Shown here: in pieces, positions 47,701 through 54,340 of the stretch | How the letters are laid out: each line of letters begins with the position of its first letter | How positions within the stretch are numbered: position 1 is the stretch's first letter | Assembly: GCF_024642105.1 (NCBI RefSeq) | Contig: NZ_JAHEBT010000002.1 | Location: 1 to 64,000, forward strand | Source of the DNA: Flavobacterium sp. | GTDB lineage: Bacteria; Bacteroidota; Bacteroidia; Flavobacteriales; Flavobacteriaceae | Direction of reading: 5' to 3' | DNA: 64,000 nt | Notes under the pieces: generated by a model | Told to the model about the DNA's origin: nothing | The model's input: the letters and a program-made list of their open reading frames with translations, nothing else | The model's database searches: none | Made by a program: the position numbers and the translations under genes

Positions 47701-47843
47701 AGATTGGGATGATTAAATTCTTGGGCTTTTATTGTTCCAAAGCTGAAGAAAAGACAAATACTTAAAATCAGTAACCTCATTCCCGTTGATTCATTTTGGG
47801 ATTTCCAATTGGTATTGTGATTCGATAGAAGGTAATTTTTCAT
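44748..47843 (-). CDS. Chondroitinase ABC-type lyase (PL8-like), distant paralogue
   Basis: A 1031-residue secreted lyase, near the ~1020 residues of Proteus chondroitinase ABC. The catalytic motifs are present in order: FHHRNHYPAY (His...Tyr at the ABC spacing of 7), LSGRHPEG and WNSEIY. The N-terminal domain (FSFEENTNPFKANSSSL, FKHGNRSLSWKW) matches the family. It is clearly divergent from the two tandem lyases at 14667-22414 and lacks a T9SS tail. The annotated start gives a long n-region; ATG at 47780 (MRLLILSICLFF) would give a cleaner signal peptide. The predicted promoter lies only ~30 bp before 47843, so either start is possible. Confidence 0.88.
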   Translation of the reverse strand: MKNYLLSNHNTNWKSQNESTGMRLLILSICLFFSFGTIKAQEFNHPNLFSFEENTNPFKANSSSLLKTTNEHFKHGNRSLSWKWVKPSASININQSIGYLKNNPDPKDTSLSTFVFWIYGKKALEGKSIRFEFLKNKKVCCWFDYGLNFTGWRGAWVAFDRDMQGTPEDGMDELRIIAPNVSTGELLLDHVILSSYQDVRHHTADFQAPYINKETDSHWLILNKSWGNSFEFPVKSSVSEEELKGLRSVEENLKKQLLTKKGIKVERLKKRFQNYAISSNADGSIVGKPIYFERYAETYYSLGGIRNTTIFDSIGQSLKEANDLLLDLANAYHNESDSQSKEEIASMFVLLTKHMTDQGFAAGSAMGTLHHLGYNMRNYYPAMFLMKEVLVKANLDQSIQQSMEWFSGAGEVKLKPTALGIDVDSFNTSLIGRLSSILMLKDSPEKITYLTSFSRWADNGLKIAPGLAPAIKSDSTIFHHRNHYPAYAIGGTEGAVGAVSLLSRTPFAISQESHENLKNALLAFRFYCNLTEWPLSLSGRHPEGKGKLIPEHFSQLALAGSPDRTEKIDKDLASAYMRLTQTKKDRFNTIFKTEGLQAELSPVGNKTFPYSCLSIHRRGNWMVSFKGFSRYLWNSEIYESANLYGRYLNFGNMQIMASGDPITNSASGFRQEGWDWNHWWGTTAMVLPIEQLKGNVLNVDAFSGVEEMLLSDESYAGGVSLANEQGVFAMKLHDHDKYNGKLKANKSWFMFDNRIIALGSNIRNESKEFPVETTLFQEEIVSKTDATMVNGNQISEFPYGNQFMGKTILGDAHGNVYFVKNGEVRVERKEQHSFHQKNSKPTKGDFTTAVISHGFAPIDGRYEYAVLVQPTPTEVSSFTKKQSYSVLRCDNQVHIVNDKIANTTGYAFFEAGNANVKTEILKTSLPSLLMTRREGKLLRLSVADPDLRFYEGAADEKFDSNGKSIERSIYSRDWIDNESKESKLQVELAGIWDINSTTSNVSIVKTTATTTIIEFVCREGMTREVLLIQKK

Positions 47844-47877
47844 ATATTTTTATTTGAAAAACAGTTAATTTGTATTG

Positions 47878-47938
47878 CAATGTTATAAAAACAGTTGCAC
47901 ATAACAAAGATAAATATAAAAAAATGTGCTCGAACACA
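47878..47938 (-). promoter_or_regulatory. LacI-type box and promoter of the third lyase
   Basis: Reading leftward: box (47938-47925, TGTGTTCGAGCACA on this strand), a 17-bp gap, TTG (47907-47905), a 19-bp spacer and TAACATTG (47885-47878). The layout is the same as at the SusC and kinase promoters. Confidence 0.65.
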
Positions 47939-47955
47939 TAAAATTTGTATTTTCG
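47925..47955 (+). promoter_or_regulatory. Rightward promoter of the second LacI gene, overlapped by the box
   Basis: TATTTTCG (47948-47955) could be a -7 element for the LacI gene starting at 47998. Its -33 position would fall in the box TGTGCTCGAACACA (47925-47938), a layout suggesting autorepression, as at the other LacI gene. The -7 match is imperfect, so this is tentative. Confidence 0.35.
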
Positions 47956-47997
47956 TTTTTTTGAAACATTTACTAACCGCCAAAAAAACATCTTTTG

Positions 47998-49026
47998 ATG
48001 CCTGAAAAAGTTACCATTTATGATATTGCCAAAAAACTTGACATAACAGCTGCAACTGTTTCAAGAGCATTCAATAGTAATTCCAAAATTAGTATGGCAA
48101 CGAGGTCCTTGGTTTTGGATACCGCTAACAAAATGAATTACAAACAAAACAAGCTGGCCCAAGCACTACGCAATGGAAAAAGTAATTATGTTGGAGTAAT
48201 TGTTCCTAGGATTGACAGTAATTTTTTCGCTTTAGTGATTCGTGGTATCGAAGAAGAACTACAATCCAAAGGCTATCAAATCATTATTTGCCAAACTCAT
48301 GAAGATGAAAAAAGAGAAATTGAAAATATTACGACACTTTTAAACGCACAAGTGGATGGCATACTAATCTCAGTTTCAAATGCTACAAAAGAAACGGAAT
48401 CTATAATACAACAAGTTAGTAGCAATACTATTCCTCTGATATTTTTTGACCGACAGTTACATCTTGAAGGCATCAGTTCAGTTACTATTAATGATTTTGA
48501 GGGAGGATATCTTGCCACAGAACATTTAATTAAAGAAGGTTGCACTAAGATTGCCCACTTAGCCGGCGACCAATCTTTAGCTATTTTTAAATCCCGATTA
48601 AACGGCTACAAAAAAGCCCTTAGCGACAATAAAATTGAATATCGTGAGGAATATGTAGTCCATACAAAAAGTAATGTAGAAGCGGGAAAACAAGCAACTG
48701 AAAAATTACTAGGCCTACACAATCCACCAGATGCCATCTTTTCTTCTAGCGATTTTGCTGCGCTAGGTGCTATCCAAGAATTAAAAGAAAAAAACATTGC
48801 AATTCCTGAAGATTTTTGTGTAGTAGGTTTTGGAAATGAACCATTTACTAAATTCATGGAATTGTCTATTTCCTCTGTAAATCAATCCCCAAAAGAGATG
48901 GGAGAAATGGCTGCGAAAGTTTTTCTGGAACAAATCAACATAAATACTAATTTAAAGATGGAAAAGAAAGTAGTTCTTGTCCCTGAACTACTAATCAGAA
49001 AATCTTCCAATAGGCAAAATAATTAA
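47998..49026 (+). CDS. LacI-family transcriptional regulator (second)
   Basis: A 342-residue LacI-type regulator: HTH IYDIAKKLDITAATVSRAF, hinge QNKLAQALRNGK, then an effector domain (VGVIVPRIDSNFFA, IFSSSDFAALGAI, CVVGFGNEPFTKFMELSISSVNQ). The start is ATG at 47998, immediately after an in-frame TTG at 47995. It is divergent from the third lyase over a shared box and is the best-placed candidate regulator of the SusC and lyase operons. Its recognition-helix residues differ from those of the LacI protein at 7820, so the two may prefer different sites. Confidence 0.87.
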   Translation: MPEKVTIYDIAKKLDITAATVSRAFNSNSKISMATRSLVLDTANKMNYKQNKLAQALRNGKSNYVGVIVPRIDSNFFALVIRGIEEELQSKGYQIIICQTHEDEKREIENITTLLNAQVDGILISVSNATKETESIIQQVSSNTIPLIFFDRQLHLEGISSVTINDFEGGYLATEHLIKEGCTKIAHLAGDQSLAIFKSRLNGYKKALSDNKIEYREEYVVHTKSNVEAGKQATEKLLGLHNPPDAIFSSSDFAALGAIQELKEKNIAIPEDFCVVGFGNEPFTKFMELSISSVNQSPKEMGEMAAKVFLEQININTNLKMEKKVVLVPELLIRKSSNRQNN

Positions 49027-49155
49027 ACCAGTTGCTCAAAGGCTACTGAATTTAAGCAAATATTGTAAAATAAAACTATCCCTAATCATCGTTTGCTGGA
49101 CTTTGAACTATGAAAAAAGTAAAAATCACTTCTTTTAGTTCGCATTTTTTATTAG

Positions 49156-49193
49156 TAACTTTGGCAAAAAATCAAGCGGGCTCGAATATATTC
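49156..49193 (+). promoter_or_regulatory. Promoter and palindrome before the GH13 phosphorylase-like gene
   Basis: TAACTTTG (49156-49163) matches the Bacteroidota -7 consensus. A perfect 10-bp palindrome GAATATATTC (49184-49193), flanked by CTC and TCG, lies just downstream of the expected start of transcription, where a repressor would bind. A related sequence (ATATTCG..GAG) is seen before the Nudix regulator gene. No LacI-type box was found here. Confidence 0.4.
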
Positions 49194-49243
49194 TCGTCTA
49201 AAAATTAAATACCAAAACTACACACAACAAACTATACTAAATA

Positions 49244-50977
49244 ATGTCAGCAATCACACCAAAAAAAAGCATTCCTAACGGGGTTATGTTGAACGCCTAT
49301 CCCGATAGCATTGGACACAATCTAAAGGACATTGTCAATATGCTACAACTGCCCGAGTTCAAGAATACTTTTTCTCTTTTTTATGTATTACCTACCTTTT
49401 TCAATAGTGACTTAGACAGAGGTTTCTCTATTATCAATTACGACATCAACGAGGAATTAGTATCCAAACAAGATATTGCAGCCTTAAAAGAATTGAATAT
49501 CCAATTGAAATTTGACATCGTTTTAAATCACTTGTCGGTAGCCTCTCCTCAATTTAAAGATTTGATTGCCAATGGAGATCAATCGAAATACAAAGACTTT
49601 TTTATTGATTGGAACGAATTCTGGAAAGGCAACGGAACGCTTGGAGAAGATGGCATCATTGTTCCTAATAAAGAATATTTAGACAAACTGTTTATGCGAA
49701 AATCAGGTTTGCCTATTTTAAAAATAGTATTCCCTGACGGACAAGAAAGACCGTACTGGAACACTTTTTACCAAAAAATAACGTTTCAAAAAATAACTGT
49801 TTCCGATTTACAATCACTTAATATCACTCCTGAAGAAGCCAATGCTATTTGCGAAAAAATAAATCGTGCTATTGACGAAAACCAAGATATTCAAAGCCTT
49901 GATTTAGGTAGCAATGCGCAACTCCATACCGAAGTTCTGAAAATCGTCAACAACAAACGCGAGTATTTAGGCCAAATGGATGTAAACGCTCAATCGCCTT
50001 TAGTTTGGGAGTTTTACGAAGACGTATTGGCTAAAGTAGCGAGTTACGGCGGACAAATTCTACGTCTAGACGCCTTTGCTTATTTGCACAAAGCTATTGG
50101 CGAAAGCAATTTCTTCAACAAACCTGGGACTTGGGAGTATTTGGCACGAATCAACGATATTGCCAAAAGAAATAACTTGGAATTATTACCCGAAATTCAT
50201 GCCGAATACGGTTTGCATTTGCACGAAGAAGTAGCCAAAGAAGGTTATGCCATTTACGACTTCTTCCTGCCAGGATTGTGCATTCACGCTATTGAAAAAG
50301 GAACCAACAAAGCGATTCTAACTTGGGCAAAAGAAATTGTTGCCAAAGGATTGAAAACGGTAAACATGCTGGGTTGTCACGACGGAATCCCTGTTTTGGA
50401 CTTGAAAGGAAAAGAAGTGAATGGAGTATACCAAAAAGGATTGTTAGAAGACAACGAAATTGAAGAGTTGATGAACCTCATCATTGAACGCGGTGGTTTG
50501 GTAAAGAACTTATACGGTGCCGACGGTAAAAAAATCTCGTATTACCAAGTTAACGCCACCTACTTTAGCGCTTTGGGCGAAAACGAACAAAAATTAGCTT
50601 TAGCTAGAGCCATCCAACTCTTTATGCCGGGAATTCCACAGATTTGGTATCTGGATATTTTTGCGGGAGCCAATGATTACGCAGGAGTTGAAAAAGCAGG
50701 TAAAGACGGTCACAAAGAAATCAACCGAACTACATTGAGCCTAGAAAATATTCAAAAAGGACTGAAAAAAGAAGTGGTACTCAAACAATTGGACATGCTA
50801 CGTCTGCGCAATACCTCTAAAGCATTCTCAGGAACTTTAGAATTTGGAGTGGCTGCTGAAAATGAATTGAATCTAATTTGGAGAAACGAAGAGGAATTCG
50901 CACAATTGAATGCCAATTTGACCACTCACGAATTCTCAATTCAATACAGCGATTCAGGAGAAGTGAAAACTTTATAA
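49244..50977 (+). CDS. GH13 sucrose-phosphorylase-like enzyme (GH13_18 type)
   Basis: A 577-residue cytoplasmic GH13 enzyme with the GH13_18 pattern. It carries nucleophile Asp276 (ILRLDAFAYL), acid/base Glu317 (LLPEIHAEYG) and stabiliser Asp380 (MLGCHDGIP), with FDIVLNHLS as region I. Members are phosphorylases for sucrose, sucrose-6-phosphate, or glucosylglycerol/glucosylglycerate. It is about 80 residues longer than classic sucrose phosphorylases, with an extra stretch near residues 180-240, so the substrate is open. It converges with the amylosucrase-like gene on one terminator and is separate from both glycan loci. Confidence 0.82.
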   Translation: MSAITPKKSIPNGVMLNAYPDSIGHNLKDIVNMLQLPEFKNTFSLFYVLPTFFNSDLDRGFSIINYDINEELVSKQDIAALKELNIQLKFDIVLNHLSVASPQFKDLIANGDQSKYKDFFIDWNEFWKGNGTLGEDGIIVPNKEYLDKLFMRKSGLPILKIVFPDGQERPYWNTFYQKITFQKITVSDLQSLNITPEEANAICEKINRAIDENQDIQSLDLGSNAQLHTEVLKIVNNKREYLGQMDVNAQSPLVWEFYEDVLAKVASYGGQILRLDAFAYLHKAIGESNFFNKPGTWEYLARINDIAKRNNLELLPEIHAEYGLHLHEEVAKEGYAIYDFFLPGLCIHAIEKGTNKAILTWAKEIVAKGLKTVNMLGCHDGIPVLDLKGKEVNGVYQKGLLEDNEIEELMNLIIERGGLVKNLYGADGKKISYYQVNATYFSALGENEQKLALARAIQLFMPGIPQIWYLDIFAGANDYAGVEKAGKDGHKEINRTTLSLENIQKGLKKEVVLKQLDMLRLRNTSKAFSGTLEFGVAAENELNLIWRNEEEFAQLNANLTTHEFSIQYSDSGEVKTL

Positions 50978-51004
50978 TTTACTTTCCCCTTTAAATTGAA
51001 CCAT

Positions 51005-51036
51005 AAAAAACTCCTTAAGAAATTAAGGAGTTTTTT
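51005..51036. terminator. Shared bidirectional terminator of the two GH13 genes
   Basis: A perfect stem AAAAAACTCCTTAA / TTAAGGAGTTTTTT (51005-51018 and 51023-51036) with a GAAA loop, between convergent stops. The core is identical to the terminator at 3233-3260. Confidence 0.85.
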
Positions 51037-51044
51037 ATTTAGAG

Positions 51045-52964
51045 TTATGCCTTCAACCACAACACATCATACGCACTTATGAAAGTGCTTTGATGAATTG
51101 CTACTCGACTATCTGTAATTAAGTCATGAAGTTCCGTATAATCGTTTGTTCCAAAAATATCTTTTTCAAAAACCGTATCAAATTCAGAGAAGTTCGCAAT
51201 TACATACACTATTCCGCCTTGTTGATCTGCTTTTTTGTACACTAGCAAATGACTGTTGGCACAGTCTAAAAATTGCAAATCGTTATCGTCTGAAAAAGCT
51301 GGAGTTTGTTTCCGAATCGCAATTAATTTTTTCAACTGATTGTATACCTGAGTCGGCACAAAATTAGAAGAAGACAATCCCGCAACTACTTCCCAATTCA
51401 TTGGCGAACGGTGTAACCAACGGTTGTCGTACTTTTTACTTTTATCTTCTAAATAAGCATAATTATTAGGCGTTGCAATTTCGTCACCGCTGTAAATCAT
51501 TGGCAAACCACCCAAAGATAAAATAATAGCGTGTTGCAGATTAATTCGTTTTACAGCCAAATAAATTTCATTGCCATTGTTTTCGCTTACTGCTTTTTCT
51601 AGTCCGCACAACGCAGCCAACGAGCCTGAAATTCGCGCTTTACCCGTTTCTGGTTCGGTCATAAAACGTTGTCCTAAAGCGGCACTTCCATTGAATCCAT
51701 CGCAAAAATATTGTAAAATATACAAGCGATGCGCTAAGCTATCCAATCCTAATTCTTTCACTAATGCATCATCAAATCCTAACCCAATATCGTCGTGACA
51801 ACGTGCATAGTTAATCCAAGTGGTATTACGAGGTTTGACTGGCACTGCTTTCATTGATTTTTTAATCAATTCGGTACTTCGAGTAGCCATTGCCTCCCAA
51901 CTCAATGCCATAAAATTAGCATTATAAGCAATATCGCATTCGTCTCCAGCAGCAATTCCCTCACCAAAATATTTGATAATTTCTTCGGGTTGCACAATCG
52001 CTTCGGCAATATACGCTACTCCTGGCGCTACAATTTGGCCACACAATTTAAACAGTTGTAATAGAATATGAACTTCGGGTAAATTCTGGTTGTATTTCCC
52101 AATTTCTTTCCACATAAAAGCTACTGCATCCAAACGAAAAACATCTATTCCTTTATTAGACCAATACAACATCGTATCAATCATTTCGACTAAAACCATT
52201 GGGTTTTTATAATTTAAATCCCATTGATAGCCATAAAATAAGGTCATCACCCATTGATTACTTTGAGGTAAATAACTAAAATTTCCAGGTGCTGTGTCTG
52301 GAAAAATCTCATTCATTGTTTTCTCGTATTCGTCAGGTAAAGTGCGGTCTGGAAAGAAATAAAAAAAATCTTTGTATTTAGGATGTCCCTTGCTCCCTTC
52401 CACGGCCCATTCGTGTTCGGAGGCACAATGATTCAAGACAAAATCCATCACCAAATTCATGTCATTCTTTTGAAATTCGGCTACCAAAGATTCAAAATCT
52501 TCCATGGTTCCAAATTTTGGATTTACTTTTCTATAATCACGTACAGCATAACCTCCGTCATTTTCAAATTCAGGCACATCCAAAAAGGGCATCAAGTGAA
52601 TGGTATTGATTCCTAAATCTTTGAAATAGGGAATTTTTTCTTTCAATCCATTGAAATCCTGATTAAAAAGATCCACATACAACATCATCCCCACTATCTT
52701 CTCACTCGAATACCAATTAGGATGAGCCACGCGATCTAAATCACGTTCTTTTTGATACGAAGAACGTTCCTCAAAATGCTTGACCAAAGCAACTAACAAG
52801 TCCTGAAAAGCTTGTGCTCCATAAGGACTATCAGCATATAGTTGTTGGAACAAATCGGTTATAATAGGAAAATTAGCTCCCATTCGCAATTGGAAATTGG
52901 AATCCGTTATTTTATGCTCGTCCAAGAACTTTTTCAATTTTGATAACTTTTCTGCTTGTTGCAT
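51045..52964 (-). CDS. Amylosucrase-like GH13 enzyme (GH13_4 type)
   Basis: A 639-residue cytoplasmic GH13 protein, the usual amylosucrase length. Catalytic residues are Asp279 (DVFRLDAVAF), Glu321 (AYIAEAIVQP) and Asp391 (RCHDDIGLGF), with region I DFVLNHC. Amylosucrases use sucrose to make glucan and fructose; relatives are sucrose hydrolases. It lacks a signal peptide. Paired with the GH13_18-type enzyme and a Nudix regulator, it suggests sucrose or a glucosyl compound handled inside the cell. No sucrose transporter or fructokinase is in the window. Confidence 0.82.
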   Translation of the reverse strand: MQQAEKLSKLKKFLDEHKITDSNFQLRMGANFPIITDLFQQLYADSPYGAQAFQDLLVALVKHFEERSSYQKERDLDRVAHPNWYSSEKIVGMMLYVDLFNQDFNGLKEKIPYFKDLGINTIHLMPFLDVPEFENDGGYAVRDYRKVNPKFGTMEDFESLVAEFQKNDMNLVMDFVLNHCASEHEWAVEGSKGHPKYKDFFYFFPDRTLPDEYEKTMNEIFPDTAPGNFSYLPQSNQWVMTLFYGYQWDLNYKNPMVLVEMIDTMLYWSNKGIDVFRLDAVAFMWKEIGKYNQNLPEVHILLQLFKLCGQIVAPGVAYIAEAIVQPEEIIKYFGEGIAAGDECDIAYNANFMALSWEAMATRSTELIKKSMKAVPVKPRNTTWINYARCHDDIGLGFDDALVKELGLDSLAHRLYILQYFCDGFNGSAALGQRFMTEPETGKARISGSLAALCGLEKAVSENNGNEIYLAVKRINLQHAIILSLGGLPMIYSGDEIATPNNYAYLEDKSKKYDNRWLHRSPMNWEVVAGLSSSNFVPTQVYNQLKKLIAIRKQTPAFSDDNDLQFLDCANSHLLVYKKADQQGGIVYVIANFSEFDTVFEKDIFGTNDYTELHDLITDSRVAIHQSTFISAYDVLWLKA

Positions 52965-53102
52965 CCCCTTAAACTTTTGATTAACCTTTATTATATATAA
53001 ATCGAATTGAAATATAATAAAAAAAGCATTTCCTATATAAAAACATTTAAAAAAATATTGATTCCAAAATAATTAAGTTAAATTAATTAGCAATCAAATC
53101 AA

Positions 53103-53132
53103 AAAAGGGCTGTCTTTTCAGACAACCCTTTT
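53103..53132 (-). terminator. Rho-independent terminator after the Nudix regulator
   Basis: The stem AAAAGGG(c)TGTC / GACA(a)CCCTTTT (53103-53114 and 53121-53132) has a TTTTCA loop, 22 bp beyond the regulator stop. Confidence 0.65.
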
Positions 53133-53154
53133 CAAATTATTAATTAATGTGGTA

Positions 53155-53910
53155 TTACCAACCTTGGTGCAAACCAATTTTCAATACTTCTTCGTATCGT
53201 TCTTTATCAAACGAATATAAATTAGGTGCTTTGTGAGCTACATTACTTTTCTTCTCATCTAACTTAGCTAAAATACCTATCGAAGTGATTTTCCGAAGAA
53301 AATTACGACGATCTAATTTTCTACCCAAAATAGTTTCATACAATCGTTGCAACTCTGGAATAGTAAATTTTTCAGGCAATAAATTATAACCAACAGGCAT
53401 CAAATTCAGCTCCATTCGCAGCGTTTCAAGTGCTTTGTCAAAGATTTCTTTATGATCCAAAATCAATTCTGGCACAGCGTTATAATCAATCCACTCTACT
53501 ATTTCGTTATTCCCTTCTGGCTGTGGAACAGCTTGCAAAAAATCAACTAAGGCATAATAGCCAATAGTTACAAAACGGCTCAAATACCATTGCGCTTCTT
53601 CTAAAGGGATTCCGAAAAAATTCAAAACCTTTTGACTGGTCTCAGCTGGATTTCTATTAGCTTGTCCAAAAGTGGCAAATTGTCTCAAGAAAATGCCTTT
53701 TAAACCAGTACGGCCTTGCAGAACATTTACTGCAGCATCATCTATACTTTCATCAATACGAACAAAACCTCCAGGCAATGCCCATTGTTCACTGTATTTT
53801 GTTTTGATTAATAGCACTTTCAGTTGATTGTCATGAAAGCCAAAAATCACACAATCAATCGACAACCCTGGCTGTAAATTTTCTTTATTGGCTAAAACCC
53901 CTTTTAACAT
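53155..53910 (-). CDS. Nudix-type transcriptional regulator
   Basis: A 251-residue protein. The N-terminal Nudix fold (about residues 15-140) has GGFVRIDESIDDAAVNVLQG in the Nudix-box position, but the catalytic RE..EE residues are replaced (NVLQGRTG), so it should bind rather than hydrolyse a nucleotide-like or sugar ligand. The C-terminal ~100 residues form the winged helix seen in NrtR/AraR-like regulators (FTIPELQRLYETILGRKLDRRNF). It is next to the two GH13 genes and the beta-glucan locus, either of which it may control. Confidence 0.85.
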   Translation of the reverse strand: MLKGVLANKENLQPGLSIDCVIFGFHDNQLKVLLIKTKYSEQWALPGGFVRIDESIDDAAVNVLQGRTGLKGIFLRQFATFGQANRNPAETSQKVLNFFGIPLEEAQWYLSRFVTIGYYALVDFLQAVPQPEGNNEIVEWIDYNAVPELILDHKEIFDKALETLRMELNLMPVGYNLLPEKFTIPELQRLYETILGRKLDRRNFLRKITSIGILAKLDEKKSNVAHKAPNLYSFDKERYEEVLKIGLHQGW

Positions 53911-54340
53911 TTAATCAATTTTATTACTCCTCTGTTTTTATTTATTTCGAACTCGACGAATATACTATTTAAAATCTTACTTGGCAAAATTCGTTAAAAA
54001 TACAATCCAAAATATGGATTTGAAAACAAAAAATATGTACATTGCGTCAAAATTACGCATTTTATTTTTATATTTAAAATACTAGAATTTAAGTTCATTA
54101 TTGTTGGAAAAAGTATTGAAAAGGAAATAAAAAGAGGCTGCTTAAGACAACCTCTAATTTAATTCTCTCTTTTTCAATTTAGATTCCCTGATAGGTCATA
54201 ACTACAAGCTTATTGGGAAAATGATTTAGAGTCAATACTTTTTATTTTTTTACTATAGAATTTGAATTTCTAAGTAAGCAAATAAAAAGAATGAACCAAA
54301 TATATTCATTTTGAATTAAAAAAGAGAGCTATTACATTTT
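53911..54340. other. Intergenic region before the Nudix gene
   Basis: A 430-bp AT-rich gap. Reading leftward, TTG (near 53982) and TATATTCG about 20 bp further give a plausible promoter for the Nudix gene. It overlaps CGTCGAG-type sequence also seen at 49181-49197. An imperfect AGAGG...CCTCT hairpin near 54133-54157 may end the beta-glucan operon. No gene or RNA was recognised. Confidence 0.4.
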
